From Planctomycetaceae bacterium (GTDB taxonomy: Bacteria > Planctomycetota > SZUA-567), in NCBI GenBank assembly GCA_021205245.1, contig JAJPXZ010000023.1, positions 1 through 42,913 on the forward strand: 42,913 nt of DNA, in the 5' to 3' direction. The position numbers and the translations under genes are program-made. The notes beneath the pieces are model-generated. The model was not told the DNA's origin. It saw nothing but the letters and a program-made list of their open reading frames with translations, and ran no database searches. The stretch's first letter is position 1. Each line of letters starts with the position of its first letter. Positions 16,117-25,089 of the stretch are shown here, in pieces.

Positions 16117-16647
16117 TTATTTTCGCACAGGTCGGATGTACTTCCAGAACCGCTCCGGACTGTGGTGGAAATAGAGTACCCTGCCGGGTGTGGTGTCCAG
16201 TTGGTAACCGGTCTGGTCATAGTCGAAGGTGGCCATCGCTTTTTCAATCGCATCCTCGACGATCCCGTTTTCCGTCGCCACATCGAATGGACCGTGTTCG
16301 AAGACGATGTAGTCGCCTTCGGGAATATCGATTAGGAGCAGCGGTGACGGGATTTCGCCCCTGTAGTCGGCAGGCAGGCGTACGCCCCAGCATTCGGTCC
16401 GTTTGAATCCCCAATCGCAGAGTTTGCCATCCGGATCGTTGATGTAGGCCATGATCTGGTTGCCGTCGTCCAATTTGCCTTCGATGGTGGCGAGTAGGCC
16501 TGTAATCGTTGCCTGATCCTGTCCCGGGATCAAATTTTGTTTTTGCCAGAAGTCCCAATAGCCATTGCTCTCGCGGTTTTGGATGTGCATGAATTTGTGC
16601 GCGGGAATAATGATGAAGGAGGTTTGCACTTTTTTGGGGTTCTCCAT
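16117..16647 (-). CDS. GyrI-like / AraC effector-binding domain protein
   Basis: A 176-residue protein resembling the stand-alone effector-binding (GyrI-like, SOUL-fold) domain of AraC-type regulators. VQTSFIIIPAHKFMHIQN opens the domain, and the C-terminal half has IPEGDYIVFEHGPFD followed by WKYIRPVRK. No DNA-binding HTH is attached. Such solo domains bind small hydrophobic molecules or act as gyrase inhibitors and hydrolases; which applies here is unknown. The ATG at 16647 stands 8 bases after GGGAG on the minus strand. It is convergent with the C58-like gene, so a functional pair is not implied. Confidence 0.65.
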   Translation of the reverse strand: MENPKKVQTSFIIIPAHKFMHIQNRESNGYWDFWQKQNLIPGQDQATITGLLATIEGKLDDGNQIMAYINDPDGKLCDWGFKRTECWGVRLPADYRGEIPSPLLLIDIPEGDYIVFEHGPFDVATENGIVEDAIEKAMATFDYDQTGYQLDTTPGRVLYFHHSPERFWKYIRPVRK

Positions 16648-16698
16648 ACCACATACTCCCTGTTTTTTCCAGAGCGAACGCACGGGGCCGTGGACCCC

Positions 16699-16750
16699 GG
16701 CCGAACCGCCCGTTTTTTGCCCGGTTGGATGTTAGCACGCCGGGGTGACG
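16699..16750. repeat. Dispersed repeat family B, divergent copy
   Basis: GGCCGAACCGCCCG at 16699-16712 and GCACGCCGGGGTGACG at 16735-16750 are both shared with the copy at 33861-33909; the middle segment is different. It lies between the GyrI-like gene and the end of ackA. Confidence 0.5.
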
Positions 16751-16805
16751 TTTAGGGGAGGTGTTAGGCTTTGGGTATTCCAACTAAACCTCCGGTTAAA
16801 GCGAC

Positions 16806-18014
16806 CTAGCCCATCACGCGTTCAGTCTCCCGCGCGACAATGATCTCTTCGTTGGTGGGAATCGTCCAGACCCGCACCCGCGAGCCTTCGGGCGAGATCT
16901 CCGCTTCGCGGCGCTGGACCGCGTTGCGGGCGGAGTCGAGTTTGATGCCGAGCGCACCCATGTCGGCGCAGATACGGGCGCGCACATTGACGGCGTTTTC
17001 GCCAATGCCGCCGGAAAAAACCAGCGCGTCCAGGCCGTTCATAACCGCCATATACGCGCCGATGTATTTCTTCACTTCGTGGACAAAATGATCGACGGCC
17101 AGGCGGGCGCGGGGGTTGCGATCATAGGCGTCCTCGAGATCGCGCATGTCGCCGGACATGCCGGAAATGCCCGCCAGACCGCCGTTTTTCACCATCTTTG
17201 ACAACACCTCGTCCAGGGCGAGCTTTTCCTTTTCCATGACATAGGGAATGAGGAACGGATCGATGTCGGCGGAACGCTTGGCCATAGGCACGCCGGACTG
17301 GGTGGTAAAGCCCATCGACGTGTCGATGGATTTGCCGTATTGCACCGCCGCAAGCGACGACGATCCGCCGAGGTGGCAGGTGATGACCTTGAGGTCTTTC
17401 AAGCGCTTGCCCATCAGCGCTTCCACCCGTTCGGAGAGATAGCGGTGCGACGCGCCGTGGAAGCCGTAGCGCCTGACGCCGTATTTTTCCCGCCACTCGT
17501 ACGGCACGCCGTAGACGGCGGCGTATTCGGGAATGGCGGCGTGGAAGGCGGTCTCGAACGCACCCACCAGCGGCGTGCCGGGAAGGAGCTGCCGGAACTG
17601 GCGAATCGCGTTGATGTACGGGGGATTGTGAGCCGGCATCACGCCGGAGAACGATTCCATCGTTTCGAGAACGTCGTCGTCGAGGAGATAGGCTCCGCGC
17701 AAATCATACCCGCCATGCACCACCTTAAAGCCGATGCCGGCGATATCCGACACGTCGTTGATAACGCCCGGAACCGGGCGGGCGTCCTTCGGCGCGGTCA
17801 GGGCCGCGAGCATGGCGGCGATGGCAGGGCTATAGCCCGAGGCCGTGTCCAGCGTCTTGTCGGCCTTGAATTCACCGGCTTCGTAACCAAAGGGTGAATC
17901 GCTATCGCCGACCCGTTCGACATAGCCGCGTGCCAGAGTGGTTTCGTCTGCCATGTCGAGGAGGCGGTACTTCAGGGAGGTGGAACCGATGTTGACGACA
18001 AGTATCAGAGCCAT
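16806..18014 (-). CDS. ackA: Acetate kinase (acetate/propionate family kinase)
   Basis: A 402-residue ASKHA-fold kinase interconverting acetyl phosphate plus ADP with acetate plus ATP, giving substrate-level ATP in fermentation. The N terminus ILVVNIGSTSLKYRL is the phosphate-1 motif; VVHGGYDLRGA, FETAFHAAIPEYAAVYG, GFHGASHRYLSERV and HLGGSSSLAAVQYGKSIDT match AckA in order, and FSGGIGENAVNVR is the adenosine-binding region. NIGSTS replaces the more usual NCGSSS. The start at 18014 follows CTGGAG. No pta gene is adjacent, so phosphotransacetylase must be elsewhere. Propionate or butyrate kinase activity cannot be excluded. Confidence 0.9.
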   Translation of the reverse strand: MALILVVNIGSTSLKYRLLDMADETTLARGYVERVGDSDSPFGYEAGEFKADKTLDTASGYSPAIAAMLAALTAPKDARPVPGVINDVSDIAGIGFKVVHGGYDLRGAYLLDDDVLETMESFSGVMPAHNPPYINAIRQFRQLLPGTPLVGAFETAFHAAIPEYAAVYGVPYEWREKYGVRRYGFHGASHRYLSERVEALMGKRLKDLKVITCHLGGSSSLAAVQYGKSIDTSMGFTTQSGVPMAKRSADIDPFLIPYVMEKEKLALDEVLSKMVKNGGLAGISGMSGDMRDLEDAYDRNPRARLAVDHFVHEVKKYIGAYMAVMNGLDALVFSGGIGENAVNVRARICADMGALGIKLDSARNAVQRREAEISPEGSRVRVWTIPTNEEIIVARETERVMG

Positions 18015-18057
18015 GCGCGGTTCTCCAGTGGGGTGATAGTGTGGTGCCCGAATCATC

Positions 18058-18086
18058 ATAGTACGGAGAATGCACAAAAACCGCAA
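18058..18086 (-). promoter_or_regulatory. Promoter of ackA
   Basis: On the minus strand: TTGCGG, 17 bases, TACTAT. The -10 box stands about 44 bases before the ATG at 18014. Confidence 0.5.
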
Positions 18087-18179
18087 CCGCCTGGACAGAG
18101 GCGGCTGCGGCTCAGTTTACCGCGCATGAAACTGTTTCGTCAAAAACAACCGCGAAGCGTGGCTGTGAAAACGTTCCGA

Positions 18180-18404
18180 CTAGCGACGGAACCAGCCGAA
18201 CCAGCGGAAGCCACGACGGGGCTGGGCGCAGGGATCGCACGGGTCGCAGGGATTGTAGGTGCGGACCACGCGAACGACGCGGACAGGCCGGGCGCAGGGA
18301 TCGCAGGGGTTGCAGGCATCATAGGCGGACGCGACGCCCATGCCCAGCATCAGCGCGAACATGGCGGCCAGAACAGGGCGCGAAAACTTGGAAAACTGTG
18401 TCAT
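18180..18404 (-). CDS. Small secreted cysteine-rich protein with CNPCDPC repeats
   Basis: A 74-residue protein. The signal peptide (about residues 1-27) runs from KFSRPVLAAMFALML to GVASA. The mature part is about 47 residues and contains two Cys clusters, DACNPCDPCARP and YNPCDPCDPCAQP, separated by PVRVVRVVRT, then an aromatic/basic tail RRGFRWFGWFRR. The regular C-x-P-C-x-P-C spacing suggests metal binding or a disulfide-knotted extracytoplasmic peptide. No known family is recognised. AGGAG stands before the ATG at 18404. It lies upstream of ackA on the same strand, but ackA has its own likely promoter, so co-transcription is uncertain. Confidence 0.65.
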   Translation of the reverse strand: MTQFSKFSRPVLAAMFALMLGMGVASAYDACNPCDPCARPVRVVRVVRTYNPCDPCDPCAQPRRGFRWFGWFRR

Positions 18405-18677
18405 GGTGATATCTCCTGAAGTGAATAGAGTCTTCCCCTCCTCCAAACACGGGACGCGGTGCGTCCTCTTTCCTTACTGTCGCGGCATCTATGGCTTCTT
18501 TTCACGCTATGGCGTAATTTTCCGGATAAAATTAACGCATATCATTAATCCTGACCGCCTGACGGACTATCCTCCATGAATTCGGGTAAATTCGGCCATG
18601 TGGCAGATCCGTCCTTGCTTTTTTCCGGCCGGGACATATAGCTACATCTCTTACGCTTTCCTCTTGAAAGGCGCTTT

Positions 18678-18950
18678 ATGGAATTTATGGGCACCCCCGT
18701 GTGGTTATTTGTAGTGATGATGGCCGCGTCCGTCCTGACCGGATTGATCATCCGCCACTGGCTGGACCGCCGGAAAGCTCGGCTCGCGCACGAACACGCC
18801 ATTCGCCTCAAGGAAGAGAGAAAACTGGCCAAACGCGCACAAAAACGCGCCCGCAAAGCGTCGAAAAAACAGAAGGATTCCAAAAAATCGAAGACCGAGA
18901 GCGAGGCGGATAGTGCCTCCGGCGAGTCCATCTCCGATACCCCATCCTGA
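18678..18950 (+). CDS. Small membrane protein with lysine/arginine-rich cytoplasmic tail
   Basis: A 90-residue protein of no recognised family. One membrane helix (about residues 7-25, PVWLFVVMMAASVLTGLII) is followed by a highly basic helix (EERKLAKRAQKRARKASKKQ) and a Ser/Glu-rich C terminus. The basic face next to the membrane suggests binding to phospholipid headgroups, RNA or another acidic partner. AAAGG stands upstream of the ATG. An antisense frame of similar size is present, but it lacks a ribosome site. Confidence 0.6.
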   Translation: MEFMGTPVWLFVVMMAASVLTGLIIRHWLDRRKARLAHEHAIRLKEERKLAKRAQKRARKASKKQKDSKKSKTESEADSASGESISDTPS

Positions 18951-19085
18951 CCGTTCGCCACAACGCATACGTGTTCCAAGTGCGGGAAATTATTTCCTGG
19001 AATTTCCGCTGTGCATTGGTATAAACGATTACACTCTGCCTCCTTTGTTATTTGCTCTATTACCTTTTTGAAAAGGGATACTCAC

Positions 19086-21119
19086 ATGCGCATGTCAATG
19101 GCAAAAAAAATATACCTCATAATAGGTTTTATGGTGGTGATGGCGGCAGCCATCGGCATCCTCGGCCTTTATAGCGCCAACCAGATGGCTGACCAGATGT
19201 CCGCCCTGGGACAGCAAGCCAACCGTACCGTCAGCCTGAACGTTATCGACAGGATTACCCAGGAGCGCCGCGCCATCACCAGTTCGGTGATCGAATCGGT
19301 CGACGAAAACCGTATGCGCGCCCTGATGGACAAGGATATGAAAAACCTGGAAGCGCTGATGAACCGGGAGATTGCCTGGTATTATGAAAACTTCCCCAAG
19401 CCGGTGACGCCTGCCCGCGAGGCGAACGTGGCTGAAATCCGAAAAATGTGGGCCGAGTACGTCAGCCTCACCAACCAGATGGCCGAACTGTCGTACGAGA
19501 ACTCGAACGAACGCGCGGCCCGAATCAACCGCGCCAACCGCGACGCCTGGGAAGCCATCGACCACGATGTCGAAATGCTCGCCCGCGCGCTCAACGACCC
19601 CTCCATGCGCCAATACAATATCAGCGCCAACAAGTCGCGGAACGACCTCCTGCGCTTTCGTATGCTTATGAACGAATACATCCCCGAGGCCGACCACGAC
19701 CGCATGACCGAACTGGAGAAAACCTCCTCCGAACTGCTCCAGGGCGTGGTGTCGATGCTGGGTGAGGTCGAACGCGGCCTTTCGGGCAAGGAAGCGGGTA
19801 CCATGGCGGCAGCCATTAACCGCAAGCTGGCCGACACCGGCGTCAAATCGTTCGAACAAATACGCGCCCTCGTACGGCAAAGCTCGAACGTCAAGGCAAA
19901 CGAACTCATGAACGGCGCTGGTCTCGCCGCCCGCACCAAGCTGCAAACCTTTGTCCGTGATGTCATCAGCCGCGCCGCCGACGGCATGGCGGAAGAAATC
20001 GCCCTCGGCCGCGCCGTGGCGACGCGCGCCAATTACCTGATCATCATCGGCAGCGTCATCGGCATTATCGTTGCCGTGGGCCTGGCCTATTTCACCGTGG
20101 GCAACATCATCAAACAGCTTCGCGGCATTATCGAAAGCCTGGACGATAGTTCCAGCCAGGTCAATTCGGCGGCTGGGCAGATTTCATCGTCGTCCCAAAC
20201 CTTGGCCGAAGGCTCGACCGAACAGGCCGCCAGCCTTGAGCAGACCTCGTCCGCCCTGGAGGAAATGGCGTCCATGACCCGCCAGAACGCCGACAACGCC
20301 AACAAGACGAACGACACCACCCGGAACAACAACGACCTCATCGCCGCCGGATCCAAGGCGGTCTCGAACATGTCGCAGGCGATGTCGGAAATCAGCGAAT
20401 CGGCGGAGCAGATCAACCGCATCATCAAGACCATCGAAGATATCGCCTTCCAGACCAACCTGCTGGCCCTGAACGCGGCGGTCGAAGCCGCGCGCGCCGG
20501 CGAGGCGGGGAAGGGCTTTGCCGTCGTGGCGGACGAAGTCCGCAATCTCGCCGGGCGGTCTGCCCAGGCGGCCCGCGACACCACCGAGCTTATCCAGACC
20601 ACCATCGAGCGGGTGGGCAATGGCTCGGATATCGCCGGTGAATTGGACGTCAGCTTTAAACAGATCGAAGAGGGGTCGCAACTGGTCGCTCGGCTGATTG
20701 ACGAAATCACCACCGCCACCAACGAGCAGGCGCAGGGCGTCGACCAAGTCAATACCGCTGTCGCGCAAATGGACAAGGTGACGCAGAACAACGCCGCCAC
20801 GGCTGAGGAAGCGGCATCGGCGGCTGAAGAGTTGTCCGCCCAGGCGTCCGCACTCAACGGTATGGTGGAGGATCTCGTCGGCATGGTGGAAGGCGGCGGC
20901 GGGATGGTGAGTGGCACCAGCTCGACCAAGGCCATATCCGGCGGCGGCGGGTCTGGGCGCGCGCTGGAGTCGCGCGGCGCACAGCCCCGGGTCATGCGGG
21001 TCAGTCGGCTGGAGACGTCCAGGCCCGGTGAGACCAGCCAGCCGTCTTCCTCTAAAAAGCCGGTGAAGATGTTGTCGGCGTCGGAGGTGATTCCGCTGGA
21101 TGTGGATGATGATTTCTAA
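19086..21119 (+). CDS. Methyl-accepting chemotaxis protein
   Basis: A 677-residue transmembrane receptor. TM1 is about residues 9-28, then a long mostly helical sensor region (about 30-315, of the four-helix-bundle kind), then TM2 at about 317-338 ([20 protein letters not shown]). The cytoplasmic signalling rod follows, with the CheA/CheW-binding tip [19 protein letters not shown] near residue 455 and [13 protein letters not shown] after it. [15 protein letters not shown] methylation helix is visible. The C-terminal tail, ending [12 protein letters not shown], is acidic and lacks a NWETF CheR/CheB tether. AAGGGA stands before the ATG at 19086. No che genes are adjacent. The ligand cannot be read from sequence. 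Confidence 0.93.
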   Translation: MRMSMAKKIYLIIGFMVVMAAAIGILGLYSANQMADQMSALGQQANRTVSLNVIDRITQERRAITSSVIESVDENRMRALMDKDMKNLEALMNREIAWYYENFPKPVTPAREANVAEIRKMWAEYVSLTNQMAELSYENSNERAARINRANRDAWEAIDHDVEMLARALNDPSMRQYNISANKSRNDLLRFRMLMNEYIPEADHDRMTELEKTSSELLQGVVSMLGEVERGLSGKEAGTMAAAINRKLADTGVKSFEQIRALVRQSSNVKANELMNGAGLAARTKLQTFVRDVISRAADGMAEEIALGRAVATRANYLIIIGSVIGIIVAVGLAYFTVGNIIKQLRGIIESLDDSSSQVNSAAGQISSSSQTLAEGSTEQAASLEQTSSALEEMASMTRQNADNANKTNDTTRNNNDLIAAGSKAVSNMSQAMSEISESAEQINRIIKTIEDIAFQTNLLALNAAVEAARAGEAGKGFAVVADEVRNLAGRSAQAARDTTELIQTTIERVGNGSDIAGELDVSFKQIEEGSQLVARLIDEITTATNEQAQGVDQVNTAVAQMDKVTQNNAATAEEAASAAEELSAQASALNGMVEDLVGMVEGGGGMVSGTSSTKAISGGGGSGRALESRGAQPRVMRVSRLETSRPGETSQPSSSKKPVKMLSASEVIPLDVDDDF

Positions 21120-21154
21120 GGCTAGTTGTGGTGGTGTTATAATGGCAACAAAAA

Positions 21155-21190
21155 GACCGCCATGGGTGATTCCCATGGCGGTCTCTTTTT
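21155..21190. terminator. Bidirectional terminator between mcp and mtnA
   Basis: A 12-bp stem (21155-21166 with 21172-21183), a 5-base loop, CTTTTT on the + side and a run of A on the left that gives a T run for the minus strand. It ends both converging transcripts. Confidence 0.9.
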
Positions 21191-21207
21191 CTCTGCGATC
21201 AAACATC

Positions 21208-22263
21208 CTAAAAAAGTGCGGCCAGCGACTCCGTGTAGGGTGCGCGGGCGACGCCTTTTTCCGTGACGATGGCGGTGACGAGATCCGCTGGCGTCACGTC
21301 GAAAGCGGGATTGAAAACCTTGACGCCTTTCGGGGCCATCGGCTTCGAATACCAGAGATCCGTCACCTCCGAAGCTTTCCGCTCCTCGACCGGAATGTCG
21401 GCGCCGGTCGCGCACTTCATGTCGATGGTGGATGTCGGGCCCAAGACGTAGAACGGGATGCCGTAGTGCTTTGCCAATACGGCGACGCCGCTGGTGCCTA
21501 TCTTGTTGGCTGCGTCGCCGTTGGCGGCGACCCGGTCGCAGCCCACCAACACCGCCTGCACCTTGCCTTGCTGCATTACCATGGACGCCATGTTGTCGCA
21601 GATAAGGGTCACGTCCACGCCGCCGTTGAACAATTCGAACGTGGTCAACCGCGCGCCCTGCAACAAGGGGCGGGTTTCATCGGCGAATACCGTGAAATTA
21701 TAGCCCTGCTCCTGACCGACATAAATGGGTGCGAGGGCGGTGCCGTATTTGGAAGCGGCTAACTGGCCGGCGTTGCAGTGGGTGAGGAGACCCCAGCCCT
21801 TCTGGAGCAGGCCAAGCCCGTTCTCGCCGATGGCCCGGCACATGGCGATGTCCTCGGCCTTGATGGCGTTGGCTTCGGCCAGCATGGCGGCGCGGATGGC
21901 GGCGATATCCATCCCCTCGCAGCGGCGGAGGCGGCGTTCCATCCTGTCCAGCGCCCAGAAGAGGTTGACGGCGGTGGGGCGGGACGATGCGAGATACTCC
22001 TTGGCCTTCACGAACTCCGGCAGCAGGTCGGCGTAGCTGGTTGCCTTGGAATAGAGGACAGCCAAATACGCGCCATAGCCGGCGGCAATCCCGATGGCGG
22101 GAGCGCCCCGGACGCGGAGCATGTGGATGGCTTCCCATATCTTGTCCTGATCGCGGAGGCGGAGGAAGACAACCTCGTTCGGGAGGAGCGTTTGATCTAG
22201 GAGGATCATCTCGCCCTTCGCTTCGTCAAACCGCACTGCCTCGAATCCCTGCAACTGATCCAT
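21208..22263 (-). CDS. mtnA: S-methyl-5-thioribose-1-phosphate isomerase
   Basis: A 351-residue cytosolic aldose-ketose isomerase of the eIF2B-related family; it converts methylthioribose 1-phosphate to methylthioribulose 1-phosphate in methionine salvage. The catalytic cysteine is Cys163 in THCNAGQLA, and the general acid/base Asp243 lies in GCDRVAANGDAANK. MLRVRGAPAIGIAAGYG near residue 48 is the substrate phosphate region. The ATG at 22263 is preceded by GGAGAG. None of mtnB, mtnC, mtnD or mtnK is adjacent. The enzyme may serve full salvage or a dihydroxyacetone-phosphate shunt on 5-deoxyribose or methylthioribose; the window does not say which. Confidence 0.93.
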   Translation of the reverse strand: MDQLQGFEAVRFDEAKGEMILLDQTLLPNEVVFLRLRDQDKIWEAIHMLRVRGAPAIGIAAGYGAYLAVLYSKATSYADLLPEFVKAKEYLASSRPTAVNLFWALDRMERRLRRCEGMDIAAIRAAMLAEANAIKAEDIAMCRAIGENGLGLLQKGWGLLTHCNAGQLAASKYGTALAPIYVGQEQGYNFTVFADETRPLLQGARLTTFELFNGGVDVTLICDNMASMVMQQGKVQAVLVGCDRVAANGDAANKIGTSGVAVLAKHYGIPFYVLGPTSTIDMKCATGADIPVEERKASEVTDLWYSKPMAPKGVKVFNPAFDVTPADLVTAIVTEKGVARAPYTESLAALF

Positions 22264-22433
22264 TGACTCTCTCCTCTCCATCCGAAGGAATTGTTAACAC
22301 CTTCGGCAGAAAATAATAGTTTGAAATGGTGTGGGATATCAATTTTTAGCGGACTTTTCACCCGTAATACCATATTATAGTTCATAATGGGCCAGAACAA
22401 GGGGGAAAGCCGTTTGCCTTTGAGGAGTTGTAA

Positions 22434-23060
22434 ATGGCCGAAGTTCTCAGCAGCGAAGGCGACGTGGAAAAAATCGTCCGCGATGCCTTCGATAAAGCAC
22501 AAAAATATCAGGATGGCGCAGATTTCCCCATAACACTCATGGCCGCTTGGATGGATTCGCCCGTCGGCCCCCTTCTTATGGCTGGCGACGACAACCGCCT
22601 CCATCTCCTGTCCTTTATCGATCAGTCGAACATGGTCCGCAAGGCGGCCCTTATCCAGAAAAAGCTGAAAGCGCGCATCGAACTGGGATCGAACCAGAGT
22701 ATCGACATGGCTCGTCAGGAGTTGCAGGAATACTTCGCCGGTGAACGGCGCGAATTCCAGACCCCCCTCGCCCTGAACGGCACCGCCTTCCAAACCAAGG
22801 TATGGGAAGCGCTGATCCAGGTGCCGTATGGCGAGACAGTCTCGTACGCCGATCTCGCGCAGCAAATCGGCAAGCCGGCGGCTTTCCGTGCCGTCGCCCA
22901 AGCGAACGCGCAGAACCCGATTAACATAATCGTCCCCTGCCACCGCATCATAAACGCCGACGGCGGCTCGGGCGGATATAATGCCGGTCTGGACCGGAAA
23001 CGCTGGCTGCTCGAGTTCGAGCGCGGCGTGCTTGCGAAAGTTCCCGCACACGGAGGATAA
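22434..23060 (+). CDS. ogt: Methylated-DNA--protein-cysteine methyltransferase
   Basis: A 208-residue suicide repair protein that takes the methyl group from O6-methylguanine or O4-methylthymine onto its own cysteine. The acceptor is Cys169 in INIIVPCHRII. The helix-turn-helix PYGETVSYADLAQQIGKP (about 131-148) is followed by the arginine finger region RAVAQANAQNP, where the usual RAVG is RAVA. The N-terminal ribonuclease-H-like domain is present after an extra 30-residue N-terminal stretch. A GAGGAG site precedes the ATG. The mazG start lies one base after its stop, so DNA repair and nucleotide-pool cleaning are co-expressed. Confidence 0.92.
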   Translation: MAEVLSSEGDVEKIVRDAFDKAQKYQDGADFPITLMAAWMDSPVGPLLMAGDDNRLHLLSFIDQSNMVRKAALIQKKLKARIELGSNQSIDMARQELQEYFAGERREFQTPLALNGTAFQTKVWEALIQVPYGETVSYADLAQQIGKPAAFRAVAQANAQNPINIIVPCHRIINADGGSGGYNAGLDRKRWLLEFERGVLAKVPAHGG

Positions 23061-23061
23061 T

Positions 23062-23490
23062 GTGTCGGACGAAATTCCCGAACCATATAGGCCCCACGCC
23101 GCAGGCTACGACGTGGAGCCTTTTCATCGTCTTATCGAAAAGCTGCGCCACCCCGAACAGGGTTGCCCGTGGGACCGCAGCCGCACTCTCCCCGATATGG
23201 CCAAGCCCCTGGTCGACGAAGCCGAGGAAGCGGCGGAAGCCCTCGCCGAAGACGACCACGCCCACCAATGCGAGGAACTCGGCGACGTGTTCCTGAACGT
23301 CATGCTGGCGACGGTAATTGCCGAGGAGGCGGGGTTGTTTACCTGGGGCGACGTCATCCAGGGGGTGACGGCGAAATTGATCCGCCGGCATCCGCACGTG
23401 TTCGGCGACGCCGGCGCGGCAACGCCGGAGGAGGCGCTCCGGTTGTTCAAGGAAGCGAAAGCCAAGGAAAAGGGGTATATTCGTCCTTAG
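23062..23490 (+). CDS. mazG: MazG-type nucleotide pyrophosphohydrolase, single domain
   Basis: A 142-residue all-alpha NTP pyrophosphohydrolase, starting with GTG at 23062, five bases after GGAGG and one base after the ogt stop. EKLRHPEQGCPWDRSRT is the MazG N-terminal signature. The magnesium-binding acidic clusters are DEAEEAAEA (52-60) and EELGD (71-75), and RRHPHVFG (109-116) completes the domain. Full-length E. coli MazG has two such domains (about 260 residues); only one is present here, and no frameshift or remnant follows, so the short form appears natural. It would hydrolyse non-canonical or excess NTPs. The pairing with ogt supports a house-cleaning role. Confidence 0.88.
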   Translation: MSDEIPEPYRPHAAGYDVEPFHRLIEKLRHPEQGCPWDRSRTLPDMAKPLVDEAEEAAEALAEDDHAHQCEELGDVFLNVMLATVIAEEAGLFTWGDVIQGVTAKLIRRHPHVFGDAGAATPEEALRLFKEAKAKEKGYIRP

Positions 23491-23542
23491 GGGCGACCCC
23501 GTCCTGGTTGATCCATTCCATTGTATTCCAGAAAGGATACCC

Positions 23543-24973
23543 ATGGCTGAAATGATCGAAGGCTGGCCGAATTTTTGCGGCGAAGAAAGCAAAGTGGAAG
23601 AAGCGACCCATCGCAAGGGACCGTTCTACCTTGGAGGGAGCGGCATCGACTTCGGGTCTATCCAGGCCGCGTGGGGCATTGCCCTGCACATGCAGCAACC
23701 CCTGGTGCCGGCCGGCGGCAACGACCTGCACACCGCCGAGATCATCTCCTACCTGAAATACATGATGGACAACCAGGGCATCGGCGACAACCACAACGCC
23801 GAAGTTTTCCACCAATGTTACAAACGCATCGGCGAGCTCGTCCCCGAACTCGTCGGCCAGGGCAAACAGCCCCGGGTGATGCTGGATTATTCCGGCTGCC
23901 TGTTCTACGGTCTGCCGCAGATGGGGTTGTGGGATGTCATCGACGCGCTCCGGGGCGTCACCAACCCCCAATACGAAAAGAATGTCGAGTGGCTGGCCTG
24001 CTCGTGGGGCCATGCTGTCGCGCCGTCGACGCCGGTGCAGGATTTCCGCCTCCAGGTCAAGGCGTGGCAGCACCACTTCGGTGCGATATTCGGCTGGGAC
24101 GCGCTGGCTCGGGTGAAAGGCTTCAGCCCCGCCGAAATGGCGCTCCCGAACCACCCCGACGTCGCCTACGAATATGTCAAAACCCTCCGCGACTGTGGCC
24201 TCGAATGGTTGCTGGTGCAGGAACATTCGGTCGAACTGCCGTCGAACGGCCATAATCCGGAACAACCCTATGTGCCGCACCGGCTGGTGGCGAGAAACTG
24301 CAAGGGCGAAGAAGCGAGCATTATCGCCATCATCAAGACGCAGGGATCAGACACCAAGCTGGTCGCGCAGATGCAGCCGTTTTACGAGGCGAAATCCAAA
24401 GGCCGCGAGACGCTGGCCGGAAAATCGATCCCGCCCTATGTGGTGCAGATCGGCGATGGCGAAAACGGCGGCGTGATGATGAATGAATTCCCCGGCATGT
24501 TCCGCCAAGCCATGTCCGAGGCCACCGGCTCGCAAAGCCCGGCCATGAACGGGACGGAATATCTGGAACAGGTCTACAATGCCGGTTTCACCGACGATGA
24601 CTTCCCCGTCTGCCAGCCGGTATGGACAAAACTGCTGTTCGAGCACTTCAAGCCGGGCGACGATCTCGACAAGGCTATCGAGGAATGCAAAAAGGTTGAC
24701 GGCCGCTTTAATATGGAAGGCGGCTCCTGGACCAACAACATCTCCTGGACCCAGGGCTACGAAAACGTCCTCGGCCCGATGGAAAAGGCCAGCGCGCTCT
24801 TTGCCGAAAAGACGGCGGGCGTGCCTGCCTCCGACATCCGCTACCGTAAGGCGCTGTTCCACCTGCTGTGCTCGCAGACCAGCTGCTACCGCTATTGGGG
24901 GCAGGGCATTTTCACCGATTACGGCGAGGAAATCTGTCGGCGGGCGATTGACATATTGAACTACGACTTCTAA
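23543..24973 (+). CDS. Glycoside hydrolase family 57-like protein
   Basis: A 476-residue cytosolic protein resembling family 57 (beta/alpha)7-barrel enzymes (amylases, branching enzymes). GIALHMQQPLVPAGG near residue 45 corresponds to the GH57 motif 1 (His-Gln-Pro region). VKGFSPAEMALPNHPD holds Glu198 at the place of the catalytic nucleophile, VQEHSVELP follows, and QIGDGENGGVMMNEFPG has Asp305 at the proposed acid/base position, with DGEN where many members have DGEH. C-terminal LLCSQTSCYRYWGQG is also characteristic. AAAGGA stands before the ATG. A terminator follows at 25000. Likely role is alpha-glucan (glycogen) processing, but substrate is not proven. Confidence 0.72.
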   Translation: MAEMIEGWPNFCGEESKVEEATHRKGPFYLGGSGIDFGSIQAAWGIALHMQQPLVPAGGNDLHTAEIISYLKYMMDNQGIGDNHNAEVFHQCYKRIGELVPELVGQGKQPRVMLDYSGCLFYGLPQMGLWDVIDALRGVTNPQYEKNVEWLACSWGHAVAPSTPVQDFRLQVKAWQHHFGAIFGWDALARVKGFSPAEMALPNHPDVAYEYVKTLRDCGLEWLLVQEHSVELPSNGHNPEQPYVPHRLVARNCKGEEASIIAIIKTQGSDTKLVAQMQPFYEAKSKGRETLAGKSIPPYVVQIGDGENGGVMMNEFPGMFRQAMSEATGSQSPAMNGTEYLEQVYNAGFTDDDFPVCQPVWTKLLFEHFKPGDDLDKAIEECKKVDGRFNMEGGSWTNNISWTQGYENVLGPMEKASALFAEKTAGVPASDIRYRKALFHLLCSQTSCYRYWGQGIFTDYGEEICRRAIDILNYDF

Positions 24974-24999
24974 AATATACCGTGTCACTGAACTCTTTT

Positions 25000-25027
25000 C
25001 CGGGCGGGTTTTACCCGCCCGGTTTTT
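25000..25027 (+). terminator. Rho-independent terminator after the GH57-like gene
   Basis: A perfect 10-bp stem (25000-25009 with 25013-25022), TTT loop and TTTTT tail. Confidence 0.92.
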
Positions 25028-25089
25028 GTAGGCAGGCCCAGGGCTTGCCGTCGCGTTTTTGTTAATAGCCGCGATCCAACGGAAAACGC

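Noticed and set aside
15285..16647. Toxin-immunity pair formed by the C58-like protein and the GyrI-like protein
   Set aside because: The genes are convergent, not co-transcribed, and the GyrI-like gene has ordinary base composition.
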